Source of the DNA: Bradyrhizobium sp. C9
GTDB lineage: Bacteria > Pseudomonadota > Alphaproteobacteria > Rhizobiales > Xanthobacteraceae
Reading direction: 5' to 3'
Assembly: GCF_002532045.1 (NCBI RefSeq)
Contig: NZ_NWTG01000026.1
Location: 23,688-87,687 of the forward strand
DNA length: 64,000 bases
A program made the position numbers and the translations under genes. Position 1 is the first letter of the stretch. Each line of letters begins with the position of its first letter. Shown piece by piece: positions 26,308 to 35,714 of this stretch. A model generated the notes under the pieces. The model did not search any database. It was not told the DNA's origin and saw only the letters and a program-made list of their open reading frames with translations.

Positions 26308-27576
26308 ATGGCGCGACAGATCATGGATCCCGGCTGGAAGGTCGTCATCGGCTCGGGAATTGGCATTTCGTTCGGCGCCGCGCCGATCTTCACCGCGGGC
26401 TTTGCACATCTGACCGGCGCAATGGCGCAAGACTACGGCTGGAGCCAGGGTGAGGTAGCCCGGGCCGCGACCATCGTGCTGTCGTCGACGATGGTCGCCT
26501 ATTTGTTCTGCGCGTGGCCGCTCGATCGGCTGGGATCGCGAAAGTTCGCGCTGATCAGCATTGCCCTGTTCGCGGTGTCGCTCGTCATTCTGAGCCAGAT
26601 TGGAAATTCGCTGCTGCAGTTCTATCTCGCGGCGGCGCTGTTCGGCTTTGTCGGCGCGGGCACCAATGTCGTGTCCTATGCAAAGGCGATCTCCCGCTGG
26701 TTCGACCAGCGACGCGGCCTGGCGCTCGGTCTCGCCGCGAGCGCGCAGGCCGCCGGCAGCTTCATCGTGCCGCTGGCCGCGCACGGGATCATCGCAAGAT
26801 ACGGCTGGTCGGCCTGCCTGCTGGCATTCGCCGCCTTCGAGCTTGTCGTCTGCCTGCCGCTCGTGGCGTGGCTGGTGGCGGACGGTCCGCCCGGCGGCGA
26901 TCCGGCGTCGAGAACCGATGGGGCGCGGCCATCGACTGAGGTCCACGCACCGGAGGCCGGCATCAGCGCCGCCGAGATCATCGGCACTCCGACTTTCTGG
27001 AAGCTCGCGTTTTGCTTTGCCGTGATCGGGATGTCGTTCTATGCGATCGCGCCGAACGTCATGTACATCCTCAAGCGCCGCGCCGACGTGAGCGCCGCCG
27101 ATGTGGCCTGGATTCAGGCGGCCGGCGCCGTCGCTGCGCTGTTCGGGCGAATTGTGGTCGGACATCTGCTCGACCGGTTGCACGCCCGCGTCGTCGGCAT
27201 CTTGACCGTTCTGCTGATGGCACTGTCCGCGCTGATCAATGCCACCGCGGGCGGAGTGGTCCCGATGGTGCTCGCCTCGATCCTGATGGGGTTCTCGATC
27301 AGCGGGGAGGCGGACCTGATGCCCTATCTGGCCGGGCGCTATTTCGGCACCCGATCGGTCTCGAAGGTCTTCAGCTGGCTGCTGTTTGCGTTCTGCATCG
27401 GCGCGGCGATCGGCCCGGTCGCGTTCGTCTGGCTTTCGACATTGAGCGATAGCGTGGTCCTGCCGTTGCTGCTGCTGTCGGCCGTGCAGATCGTCCCCGT
27501 GATGCTGTTCCTGTCGCTTGGCCGCTACCGAACGCCGCCCGAGCGCGTCCAAAGCCTTGCCGTTGCGCTGACTTGA
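26308..27576 (+). CDS. MFS transporter, monocarboxylate/OFA-like
   Basis: The 422-residue protein has 12 membrane helices in two halves separated by a hydrophilic loop (about residues 195-230). Visible MFS features are DRLGSRKFALIS (motif A region), GLALGLAASAQAAGSFIVPL and GRIVVGHLLDRLHARVVG. The N-terminal VVIGSGIGISFGAAPIFTAGF and YGWSQGEVARA resemble oxalate/formate and monocarboxylate transporters. The substrate is unknown. ATG 26308 is used; in-frame GTG 26290 and TTG 26221 (AGGAG 8 bases upstream) are alternatives. The DUF1254 gene follows 33 bases later. Confidence 0.9.
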   Translation: MARQIMDPGWKVVIGSGIGISFGAAPIFTAGFAHLTGAMAQDYGWSQGEVARAATIVLSSTMVAYLFCAWPLDRLGSRKFALISIALFAVSLVILSQIGNSLLQFYLAAALFGFVGAGTNVVSYAKAISRWFDQRRGLALGLAASAQAAGSFIVPLAAHGIIARYGWSACLLAFAAFELVVCLPLVAWLVADGPPGGDPASRTDGARPSTEVHAPEAGISAAEIIGTPTFWKLAFCFAVIGMSFYAIAPNVMYILKRRADVSAADVAWIQAAGAVAALFGRIVVGHLLDRLHARVVGILTVLLMALSALINATAGGVVPMVLASILMGFSISGEADLMPYLAGRYFGTRSVSKVFSWLLFAFCIGAAIGPVAFVWLSTLSDSVVLPLLLLSAVQIVPVMLFLSLGRYRTPPERVQSLAVALT

Positions 27577-27609
27577 GCCTGGATCGATGGCCCTAACTGG
27601 AGACGAAAG

Positions 27610-28890
27610 ATGACGCTCAGGGATTTGCCGCAGACATCTGCCGGCGCACCGCCGTCCCAGCCGATCCCGGAGGAAGCGAGCCTGGCCGCCGCGGCGGGCG
27701 AGGCCTTCGTCTATGCGTTGCCGCTGATCGAGATGGCCGCGGTTCGCCGCAACTCGCTTGGCCGCACCGGGCTACAAAATACGCTGTCGCATCAGCGCGA
27801 CCTGATCGATCACAGGGCGCGCTGGGTCACGACGCCGAACAACGACACGCTGTATTCGATCGCATGGCTCGATCTGACGCAGGGCGCGGTCCGGCTGACG
27901 ATCCCGCCGACCGGAGACCGCTATTTCTCCGCCGCGCTGATGGACTTGTACACCAATAACAATGCGGTGCTCGGCACCAGGACGATTGGCAATGCCGGCG
28001 GCACGTTCACGATCGTCGGACCGGATCAGACCGGTTCGGGCCCCGATGTCGTCCGCGTCGCGACCCCGCATGCGTGGCTGCTGATCAGAACATTGGTCGA
28101 CGGCGTCGCGGATCTCGCAGCCGCGCGCCGGATTCAGGATGGCTTCAAACTGGACGGCCCGTCGGGTAGCCCGCCCAACGACCATGCGGAGCGCAACGCG
28201 GCGACGCCGGCGTTGTTCGCGAGCATTCAGGGCTTGATGGCGTCGGACCCGCCCCCGGCGACCGATACCGCTGTTCTGCGTCGGATCGCAGCCGCGCTCC
28301 AGCTGCCGTCGCCGGCAGCCGCGGAGGCGATTGCCCAGGGTGTCGCCGCAGCGCGGACGGCACTGATGTCCGGCGGCAGGCGGTTGGAATTCATTGACGG
28401 CTGGAGCTATCCGCGCGCCAACCTCGGCAATTTCGATCAGGACTATCGCTACCGCGCCGCCGTGGCCTTGTGGGGCATCGGGGCGCTGCCGGTTGCCGAG
28501 GCGATGTACATGCGCGCCGCGGGAAATCTGGAGAACGGCTTCTTCGACGGCGCGGCTGGCTATCAGCTTCACTTGCCCGCCAGACTGCCGTTGAACGGCT
28601 TCTGGTCGCTGACGATGTACGAAGTCGCCGACGACAATCAGTTGTTCCTCACCGAGAACGCGCTGGGCCGCTACGCCATCGGCGATCGCACGGACGGCCT
28701 TCGGCGCAATGCCGACGGGTCGATCACCATCTGGATCGGGCGCGGCGATCCGGGCGGGGATCGAGCCGCCAACTGGCTGCCGGCGCCGAAGCGCGGACCG
28801 TTCAGCCTGATCATGCGCTGCTACCTACCGCGTCAGGAGATGCTGGCGGGACGCTGGCGCTTGCCGCCGGTCCGGGAGGCCGCCGGCTAG
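27610..28890 (+). CDS. DUF1254/DUF1214 domain protein
   Basis: The 426-residue protein has the DUF1254 block (EAFVYALPLIEMAAVRRNS, TTPNNDTLYSIAWLDLTQGAVRLTIPPTGDRYFSAALMDLYTNN) and a C-terminal DUF1214 block (GYQLHLPARLPLNGFWSLTMYE, LFLTENALGRYAIGDRTDGLRRNADGSITIWIGRGDP, NWLPAPKRGPFSLIMRCYLP). Most members are exported, but no signal peptide is seen here. The function is unknown. GGAG precedes the ATG. It lies within the MFS operon, so it may act on the transported compound (inference). Confidence 0.92.
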   Translation: MTLRDLPQTSAGAPPSQPIPEEASLAAAAGEAFVYALPLIEMAAVRRNSLGRTGLQNTLSHQRDLIDHRARWVTTPNNDTLYSIAWLDLTQGAVRLTIPPTGDRYFSAALMDLYTNNNAVLGTRTIGNAGGTFTIVGPDQTGSGPDVVRVATPHAWLLIRTLVDGVADLAAARRIQDGFKLDGPSGSPPNDHAERNAATPALFASIQGLMASDPPPATDTAVLRRIAAALQLPSPAAAEAIAQGVAAARTALMSGGRRLEFIDGWSYPRANLGNFDQDYRYRAAVALWGIGALPVAEAMYMRAAGNLENGFFDGAAGYQLHLPARLPLNGFWSLTMYEVADDNQLFLTENALGRYAIGDRTDGLRRNADGSITIWIGRGDPGGDRAANWLPAPKRGPFSLIMRCYLPRQEMLAGRWRLPPVREAAG

Positions 28891-28958
28891 AGCATTCAAG
28901 GATCCGAAGGGATCGACAGGGGCGGATCGACAACAACAACAACGACAAGGGGGCGAGG

Positions 28959-31082
28959 ATGATGCGGAAGGGCGTACTCCCGGGCGCAGTGGCCGGGCTG
29001 TTCTGTATGCTGGCAGCGGCACAGGCCGCCGATCAAACGACCGATGCAGCGCGCGAGATGCCGAAGAAGGCCGCGACGCTGAAGGCGCCGCCGCCGGCCG
29101 AAAAACCGTTCTTCCTGGCCAACGACAACCGCGTCACGGTTTCGCAATTCTCGGGAGGCGTTCCCGGCTACGCCAAGAACTCGCAGGGCACAACGCTCGC
29201 CTATACGCACTATGACACCTGGGCCTATGGCAGCAACAGCTTCTCGCTGCTGACGTCGAAATACGATCACGGAGCGGCGACCGCGCCATGTCTCGGGTCC
29301 GTGCTTGCGCCGACTGGACTCTGCGCCGGCGGCGTGGCGGCTTCTGCGTCGATCCGCAGCACGTTCGGATGGAACGAACTGTTCGACACCAACGCGTTCT
29401 CCGTCGGCCCGCTGACCAACATCTCGTTTCTCGTCGGGGCGGACGCTTCGCTCTCGAACATCTTCACCGCATCCAGCAACTACGATGTGCTTGCCGGTCT
29501 GCAGTTCGGCTTCAGCCTGCCGTACAGGGGCTATTTCAACGTCAGTCCGATGTACTTCCAGCGGATGCAGCACGGCGCCCAGCTCATGCCTCCGGGCTTC
29601 GGCGGCCCGGTGTCGATGCCGCCGCCTTATCCCGGCCTTCCCGACGGCGTGATGCACTTCTCGCCGACCTGGGGGCTCGATTTCAACTACTACATGGATC
29701 TCGGCTTCCTGCCCGAGACCCTGCAATATTTCTCGATCAGCGGGCGCGCGGCGATCCGCGGCGCGGACGGCAACGGCGGCTACGGCCCTTATCCGAGAAG
29801 CCCGCTCAGCAACCGGACCACCGGTTACGCGCTCGAGCCGGTCCGCCTGACGCTCGACGCCGGCAAGCTGTTCTGGGGCGCGAGCTACGCGCACCTCGTC
29901 GACGTCTGGGCTGCCTGGCGATACGAAAAGAACATCGGCGGCTATGCCGAGGCCTATGACACGTCCTGCATCACCAAGGGCGTCTACAATGGCAGCTGTT
30001 CCAGCAACGGCATCTACTACGGCATGACCGTGAAGCTGGGAGCTCCGGTGCCGGGAACGCCGGCCCTGTCACCGTTCGGCACGCCGTTCTTCACCAGCGT
30101 CGACAACAGCTTTACCTATGGCGTGCTGCCGAGCGCGACCGCTCCCGGCGAAACCGCAAAGACCGTAAAGCAGGTCTACGCCTTCACCCATACCGACAGC
30201 TGGGCCTATGGCACCAACCGTCTCTATGCCGAATTGCTGAAGTCCGATCACCGCGATCCGGCTTCGCCCTGTTCGGCGGTCTACAACCATCCGGTCTTCG
30301 GCGCCACTGCGCCTTGCTCGGGCAACATGGAGATCAACGCCTCGCTGCGCAGCACGATCGGGTTCAACGAAGTGTTCAACACCACGGCGTTCAGGGCAGG
30401 GGCGCTACGCAACGTGTCCTTCGAGATCGGCGCCGACGGGCGGACGACGCTGGGCTATGCGGCGCCGGCCAAGGAGGCGATCGTCGCTGGTTTGCAATTT
30501 GCATTCGACTTGCCGTTCAAGAGCTACCTGACGATCGCTCCGCTCTATTATCAGGAGTGGAATCATTCGGTCTATGCGGTTCCGAACAACGCGGGCAACA
30601 GTCCGTACGGCGTCGGACTATACGGCGTGCCGCCCTACAAGGGCCTGATGCCGGCCGGCTTCACCGGAACGGTCGACGGCAATCTGCACTACGATCCGAC
30701 CTGGGCACTCGAGATCGATTACGGCAGTAGTCTCGGTTTTCTGCCGGAGGGCCTGCGCTACTTCTCGCTGAGCGGGCATGTCGGCATCTACGGACCAAAG
30801 GGCAATGGCGCCTATGGTGGCTATACGCTTCCGTCGAACTGGAACACCAAGACGGAGATCAATGCCGAGCCGGTCCGGTTGAGCTTTGACGCCAGCAAGG
30901 CGCTCTGGGGCGCGAAATACGCGCATTTCGTGGAGGCCTTCGTGGCGTACCGTTACTGGCACAACAAGTTCGGCCTTGACGGCGGCAACGCCGCCAACGG
31001 CATCTGCTTCTTTGCCAACGGTACCAGCAACAAGAGCTGCACCGAACAGACGGTCTACACCGGGGTGACCATGAAGTTCTGA
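28959..31082 (+). CDS. Outer-membrane beta-barrel protein made of two tandem homologous barrels
   Basis: This 707-residue protein has a signal peptide (MMRKGVLPGAVAGLFCMLAAAQAA) and ends in Phe, as outer-membrane barrels do. It consists of two homologous halves (about residues 45-365 and 375-707). Paired motifs are YDTWAYGSN/TDSWAYGTN, IRSTFGWNELFDTNAF/LRSTIGFNEVFNTTAF, DLGFLPETLQYFSISG/SLGFLPEGLRYFSLSG and EPVRLTLDAGKLFWG/EPVRLSFDASKALWG. The pattern of aromatic, alternating strands recalls Tsx-like channels, but identity is not certain. It is the last gene of the MFS cluster, 68 bases after the DUF1254 gene, and is probably the outer-membrane entry route. Confidence 0.8.
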   Translation: MMRKGVLPGAVAGLFCMLAAAQAADQTTDAAREMPKKAATLKAPPPAEKPFFLANDNRVTVSQFSGGVPGYAKNSQGTTLAYTHYDTWAYGSNSFSLLTSKYDHGAATAPCLGSVLAPTGLCAGGVAASASIRSTFGWNELFDTNAFSVGPLTNISFLVGADASLSNIFTASSNYDVLAGLQFGFSLPYRGYFNVSPMYFQRMQHGAQLMPPGFGGPVSMPPPYPGLPDGVMHFSPTWGLDFNYYMDLGFLPETLQYFSISGRAAIRGADGNGGYGPYPRSPLSNRTTGYALEPVRLTLDAGKLFWGASYAHLVDVWAAWRYEKNIGGYAEAYDTSCITKGVYNGSCSSNGIYYGMTVKLGAPVPGTPALSPFGTPFFTSVDNSFTYGVLPSATAPGETAKTVKQVYAFTHTDSWAYGTNRLYAELLKSDHRDPASPCSAVYNHPVFGATAPCSGNMEINASLRSTIGFNEVFNTTAFRAGALRNVSFEIGADGRTTLGYAAPAKEAIVAGLQFAFDLPFKSYLTIAPLYYQEWNHSVYAVPNNAGNSPYGVGLYGVPPYKGLMPAGFTGTVDGNLHYDPTWALEIDYGSSLGFLPEGLRYFSLSGHVGIYGPKGNGAYGGYTLPSNWNTKTEINAEPVRLSFDASKALWGAKYAHFVEAFVAYRYWHNKFGLDGGNAANGICFFANGTSNKSCTEQTVYTGVTMKF

Positions 31083-31213
31083 GAAGATCTATGGCGACCA
31101 CGGTGGACCGACGATGAAGCTGACGTCGTCGGTCCAAAGTGCCTCGTTGACCCAGGGATTGGTGCCGTCCCCGTCGCCTGCGATGTACTTCGTTGGGCCA
31201 GCGTTGCCGGCTG

Positions 31214-31666
31214 CTACGGCTTGGGGCTGCGTTGCGCTTCGAGCTGAACGGAGCTTTCGACCGGCTCATAAGTCTCGGTCACGCAATTGTCGTCAGCCTC
31301 CACCTGCCGGCGATCGAAGATCGCGCCGTCATTGATGAAGACGCGATAGGTCTGCGTCCCGAGCGGCTTGCCGATCACCGAAGTCAGTTCGGCGCGCACG
31401 CAGGCGGTCCAGCCGGTGCCGCGCGGGTCGTGCAGCGGAGCGGAGACCCGCACATGGGCCGGCTGCGAGCCGGCGGTGAACACCGAATCCAGCTTGCCGG
31501 CCACCAGCCGCTTGACATCCGGAGGCGTCTCGAGAGGCGCCGGCTCGGTGGCCTTGACCTTCAACATGTCGGGCCATACCGCGTGGCTGTCCGCAAGCCC
31601 GCAGCCGCTCAACATCAAGGCGGCGCCGGCCAGCAGCGCCGCCACTTGTACCTGTCCCTGTCCCAT
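31214..31666 (-). CDS. Lipoprotein of unknown function
   Basis: The 150-residue protein has a lipoprotein signal with the lipobox LSGC (LLAGAALMLSGCGLAD, Cys at residue 22). The mature part (ACVRAELTSVIGKPLGTQTYRVFINDGAIFDRRQVEADDNCVTETYEPV) is a conserved rhizobial hypothetical domain. Two further Cys may pair. It converges with the barrel gene. Confidence 0.77.
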   Translation of the reverse strand: MGQGQVQVAALLAGAALMLSGCGLADSHAVWPDMLKVKATEPAPLETPPDVKRLVAGKLDSVFTAGSQPAHVRVSAPLHDPRGTGWTACVRAELTSVIGKPLGTQTYRVFINDGAIFDRRQVEADDNCVTETYEPVESSVQLEAQRSPKP

Positions 31667-31827
31667 TCAGCTGATTTAATGTGCCGCCGCCAACATTGCG
31701 CCCCCCTGATGGGGCTGAATCCGCATCGCGCGGCGCTTTGTCGATCAACAAATGTCGAGCGACAAGCTATGTTTGGGGTTTAGATGTTGCCGGATGTTTC
31801 TACGGCTGCGGGGGGAGAGAGACTGAC

Positions 31828-32055
31828 ATGAAAAGCTTCACGGTTGCTGCCGTCATTCTGGCGCTGATTGCGACACCAACTTTGGCCCAGGGCCGGCGAG
31901 GCGGCGGGGGCGACGACAGGAAGACGGAGAAGAAGCCTCAGATCGACGAGAAGGCGTACAAGGCTGCACTCGATCGGATCCCCGAGCCCAAGGAGAAATA
32001 CGATCCCTGGGGCGTCACCAAGCCGGCCGCGGATCCAGCGAAGAAGCCGAAATAG
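31828..32055 (+). CDS. Small secreted protein with AYK...DPWG motif
   Basis: This 75-residue protein has a signal peptide (MKSFTVAAVILALIATPTLAQG) and a charged, Lys-rich mature part. The motif AYKAALDRIPEPKEKYDPWG also occurs as AYKNSLSKIPDAKGSSDPWG in the gene at 39814-40119, so the two are paralogues. No function is known. The ATG at 31828 gives the signal peptide. Confidence 0.78.
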   Translation: MKSFTVAAVILALIATPTLAQGRRGGGGDDRKTEKKPQIDEKAYKAALDRIPEPKEKYDPWGVTKPAADPAKKPK

Positions 32056-32184
32056 CCGGGCCCGTCTGATCCCTGCGACAATTCGGGCCCGAGAACGGGC
32101 GCCGGCGGCAGCAGATTGCCGCACACTGTGAACCTTCGCCTGACGGTCTTCGACCCATCTCCGATGCCATTGTCGGAGGCCGCC

Positions 32185-33618
32185 ATGCTTCGCTGTTCCC
32201 TCCTTAGCCTGATCGTTCCGGCTGCGATCCTGTTCGGTGCCGTGCCGGCACTGGCGGAAAGCCGTCTGGCGCTGGTGATCGGGCAGTCCGCCTACAAGTC
32301 GGTGCCCGCGCTGCCCAATCCGGCCAACGACGCCAGGGCGATGTCACAAATGCTGACCGATGCCGGTTTTGCGGTGACGACGGCATCAGATCTGTCCCAG
32401 GATGAGATGCGCACAAGGATCAGCGACTTCGCCGGCCAGGTGGCGGCGAAGGGCGCCGACACTGTGGCGCTGGTGTTCTATGCCGGGCATGGTCTGCAGA
32501 TCGACGGCGAGAACTATCTGGTGCCGGTCGATGTCGATCCGAAGCGCGAGGCCGACATCCCGATCCAGGCGGTTCGCCTCAACGACATCCTGAACACGCT
32601 GACCTCGGTGCCGAGCCGCATGCGCATCGTGCTGCTCGATGCCTGTCGCAACAATCCCTTCCCGGAGCTCAGCAAGACCGCCGGGCATGGGCTTGCCATC
32701 GTCGATGCCAAGATCGGCGCGCCCGGCACCTTCGTTTCGTTCTCGACGTCACCGGGCGCTGAGGCCGAGGACGGCAGCGGCGCCAACAGTCCTTACACGA
32801 CCGCGCTGCTGGCTTCGGCGAAGGAGCCGGGGATTCCGATCGAGGACACCTTCAAGCGCGTCCGCCTGGCAGTGAACAAGGCGACCGACGGTCGCCAGAC
32901 GCCGTGGGATTCCTCGTCGCTGACCGACGACTTCCGCTTCATGGCAGGTACGTCAGCATCGCCCGCGGCTACGCCCGCGCCGGCCGCGACCAAGCGCACC
33001 GTCGACGAGTGGAAACGCGAATTGCAGGGCAAGCCGATCGAGGTTGCCAACGAACTGATGGTGGTCGACGGCACCGATGAAGCCTATGAAGCCTTCGCCG
33101 CGATCTTCGCCGGCACGCCGCGCGGCTTGCAGGCGCGCGACTGGCTCGACCGGCATCGCCGCATGGTGGCCTGGAACGACGCCATCCTCGCCAATACCGC
33201 GGCGGCCTATCGCAGCTTCCTCGTGCTGTACCCCGACAGCGATCTCACGGCGACCGCCCGCAAGATGATCGAACGGTTGCGCTACCGTCCCGATCCGGCG
33301 CCGGGCCTCGCGCTCAGTGTGCCCGCGACCAACGTCGCGCTGGCGGCGCCGACCTGTCCCTGCAACACCGCGCCGCCGCCGGAGCAGCAGAAGGCTGCAG
33401 CGCCCGTGAAGAAGCGTGCCGATCCCGATCCGCCGCCGCGGCGCGCCGGCAAACGCCCGCCGCGCGTCGTGGTCGAGGACGACGTTGTGGTGGTGCGGCG
33501 GCCGCCTCCGGCCGTGGTCTATGAGCCGGTCGGGCCTCCGATCGGAATCGGGATCGGTATCGGCGGCGGTGGTTATCGCGGGCATTATGGCGGCGGTTAT
33601 CGCAGGGGTGGATACTGA
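32185..33618 (+). CDS. Secreted caspase-like (peptidase C14) protein
   Basis: The 477-residue protein has a signal peptide (ending ALAE near residue 25), then a caspase p20-like domain with His102 (VFYAGHGLQ) and Cys154 (LLDACRNNPF), the expected catalytic pair. A helical middle region follows (WKRELQGKPIEVANELM, repeats of WN/YRSFLVLYPDSD). The C-terminus is Pro/Lys-rich and ends in a Gly/Tyr-rich tail. ATG 32185 was chosen because GGAGG lies 5 bases upstream; upstream ATG and TTG codons lack a signal. Bacterial orthocaspases cleave after basic residues; the target is unknown. Confidence 0.88.
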   Translation: MLRCSLLSLIVPAAILFGAVPALAESRLALVIGQSAYKSVPALPNPANDARAMSQMLTDAGFAVTTASDLSQDEMRTRISDFAGQVAAKGADTVALVFYAGHGLQIDGENYLVPVDVDPKREADIPIQAVRLNDILNTLTSVPSRMRIVLLDACRNNPFPELSKTAGHGLAIVDAKIGAPGTFVSFSTSPGAEAEDGSGANSPYTTALLASAKEPGIPIEDTFKRVRLAVNKATDGRQTPWDSSSLTDDFRFMAGTSASPAATPAPAATKRTVDEWKRELQGKPIEVANELMVVDGTDEAYEAFAAIFAGTPRGLQARDWLDRHRRMVAWNDAILANTAAAYRSFLVLYPDSDLTATARKMIERLRYRPDPAPGLALSVPATNVALAAPTCPCNTAPPPEQQKAAAPVKKRADPDPPPRRAGKRPPRVVVEDDVVVVRRPPPAVVYEPVGPPIGIGIGIGGGGYRGHYGGGYRRGGY

Positions 33619-33689
33619 CGCGGCAATCGCGTAAAGGCTTTCCCGCATGAGATGCGGCGTGTGATGATCGCATCTTGCGGGAGGACGCA

Positions 33690-35714
33690 ATGCGGTCGCT
33701 GTTTCGCCTGCTTGCCGCGCTACTGCTGTGTGTACAGCCGGCGCTCGCCTGGGAGTATTGGGGCGGCGATCGCGGAGGCACACGCTTCTCGCCGCTGACA
33801 CAGATCAGGACAGACAATGTCGGCACGTTGGTGCGCGGCTGGGAATTCCGCACCGGCGATCTCGACGCGCGTCCGCCCGAGGTCATGAAGCGCACCAAGT
33901 TCGAGGTGACGCCGCTGTTCGTCGAGGACAGCCTGATCTTCTGCACGCCGTTCAACGAAGTGATCGCGCTCGATCCCGGTACCGGCGCGCCGAAATGGCG
34001 GTTCGATCCGAAGATCAGCATGGCGCAGCGACCGGCCAATCGGTTTGTCTGCCGTGGTGTCGCGCACTGGACCGATGATCGCGCGGCGGATGGTGCGGCC
34101 TGCAAGTCACGCATCTTCACCGGCACCAACGACACGCGCCTGATCGCGCTCGATGCCAGGACCGGCAAGCCCTGCGCTGATTTCGGCAACAATGGCGAGA
34201 TCAAGATCGACGCCGGCATGAAGCTGGAATGGCCCGGTGAGTTTCAGATCACGTCGGCGCCGGTGACGGGCCGCGGCGTGGTCGTGGTCGGGTCCGCGAT
34301 CGGCGACAACCGGCGTGTCGATGCACCGGTCGGCGCGGTGCGCGCCTTCGATGCACGGACCGGCCAGCCGCGCTGGACCTTCGATCCGCTGGTGCATGCC
34401 GGCGTCGAGGCCGGCCACAGCAATGTCTGGGCGCCGATGTCGGTGGACGAGGAGCGGGGCCTGGTGTTCCTGCCGACGACATCGCCCAGTCCCGATTTCT
34501 GGGGCGGCAAGCGTCCCGGCAATGATGAGCACGCCAATTCCGTCGTCGCGCTGCGCATCGAGAGCGGCGAGCTCGCATGGGCGTTCCAGACCGTGCATCA
34601 CGACGTCTGGGACTACGACCTGCCGGCACAGCCGACACTGGCGCGGATCGACACCGGCAACGGCATGCGCGACGTCGTGATCCAGCCGACCAAGCAAGGT
34701 TTTGTGTTCGTGCTCGATCGCGACACCGGCAAGCCGGTGTGGCCGGTCGAGGAGCGCGCGGTGCCGCAGAACGGCGCCGAGGGCGAGACCCTGTCGCCGA
34801 CGCAGCCGTTCCCGACCCATGTGCCGCCGCTGCTGACCCAACGGATGACGGCCGATGATGTCGGCGGCCTGCTACCGGGCATCGGCAGCGCGGCGTGCGA
34901 CAAGCTGCTCGCGAAATCCCGCAATGAGGGGCTTTACACGCCGCCGTCGACGCAGGGCACGATCATCTATCCGATGACCGGCGGCGGCGTGAACTGGGGC
35001 AGCGCGGCCTTTGATCCGGTCAACCAGATCCTGTTCGCCAATGTCAGCCACGCGGCGCATCTCATCACGCTGATTCCGCGCGATCAGGCCAAGGGCTTCA
35101 ATCCGCCGCCCGGCCACGATTTCGGCCAGCAGCAGGGCGCGCCGTTTGCGATGTCGCGGGCGCTGGCGAGTACCGAGGTTGGGTCGCCGTGCAACAAGCC
35201 GCCGTGGGGCGAGACGGTGGCGGTCGATCTCAAGGCCGGCAAGATCCTCTGGCATTCGTCGGTCGGCACCAGCGAGGATCTCGCGCCGCTCGGCATCGCG
35301 CTCAATACCGGCACGCCGTTGCTCAGCGGCGTCGCGATCACCGCGGGCGGAGTGGTGTTCACCGGTGCGATGGACGCCTATCTGCGCGCGTTCGACGTCA
35401 AGTCGGGCCGGCAATTGTGGCTCGGCCGGCTTCCGGTGCCGGGCGTCGCCAATCCGATGACCTATCTCTGGAAGGGCGAGCAGTATGTCGTGATCGGCGC
35501 CGGCGGCCATTCCGAGGGCGGCACCTCGATCGGCGACAGCGTGGTGGCATTTCGCCTGCCGCGGCAGGGCGAGGGCGTTTCACTTCTCGCGCGCCTGATC
35601 GACTGGCCCGGCGGGCGGTTCACCGCCAAGGCTGTGGCCGCCGGTCTCGTGCTCGTGGCCCTCATTGCGCTGTTGTGGCGCTGGCGGCACAGCCGTCGCT
35701 CGCGATCCGCTTAG
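33690..35714 (+). CDS. PQQ-dependent dehydrogenase with C-terminal membrane anchor
   Basis: The 674-residue protein has a signal peptide (MRSLFRLLAALLLCVQPALA). An eight-bladed quinoprotein propeller of the glucose/quinate dehydrogenase group follows (WEYWGGDRGGTRFSPLTQI, GRGVVVVGSAIGDNRRVDAPVGAVRAFDARTGQPRW, HHDVWDYDLPAQPTL, GGVNWGSAAFDP). A C-terminal hydrophobic helix (AVAAGLVLVALIALLW) and a basic tail follow. It should oxidise a sugar or alcohol in the periplasm and pass electrons to ubiquinone. The helix is at the C-terminus, unlike the N-terminal anchor of Gcd. GGGAGGACGCA precedes the ATG. Confidence 0.88.
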   Translation: MRSLFRLLAALLLCVQPALAWEYWGGDRGGTRFSPLTQIRTDNVGTLVRGWEFRTGDLDARPPEVMKRTKFEVTPLFVEDSLIFCTPFNEVIALDPGTGAPKWRFDPKISMAQRPANRFVCRGVAHWTDDRAADGAACKSRIFTGTNDTRLIALDARTGKPCADFGNNGEIKIDAGMKLEWPGEFQITSAPVTGRGVVVVGSAIGDNRRVDAPVGAVRAFDARTGQPRWTFDPLVHAGVEAGHSNVWAPMSVDEERGLVFLPTTSPSPDFWGGKRPGNDEHANSVVALRIESGELAWAFQTVHHDVWDYDLPAQPTLARIDTGNGMRDVVIQPTKQGFVFVLDRDTGKPVWPVEERAVPQNGAEGETLSPTQPFPTHVPPLLTQRMTADDVGGLLPGIGSAACDKLLAKSRNEGLYTPPSTQGTIIYPMTGGGVNWGSAAFDPVNQILFANVSHAAHLITLIPRDQAKGFNPPPGHDFGQQQGAPFAMSRALASTEVGSPCNKPPWGETVAVDLKAGKILWHSSVGTSEDLAPLGIALNTGTPLLSGVAITAGGVVFTGAMDAYLRAFDVKSGRQLWLGRLPVPGVANPMTYLWKGEQYVVIGAGGHSEGGTSIGDSVVAFRLPRQGEGVSLLARLIDWPGGRFTAKAVAAGLVLVALIALLWRWRHSRRSRSA

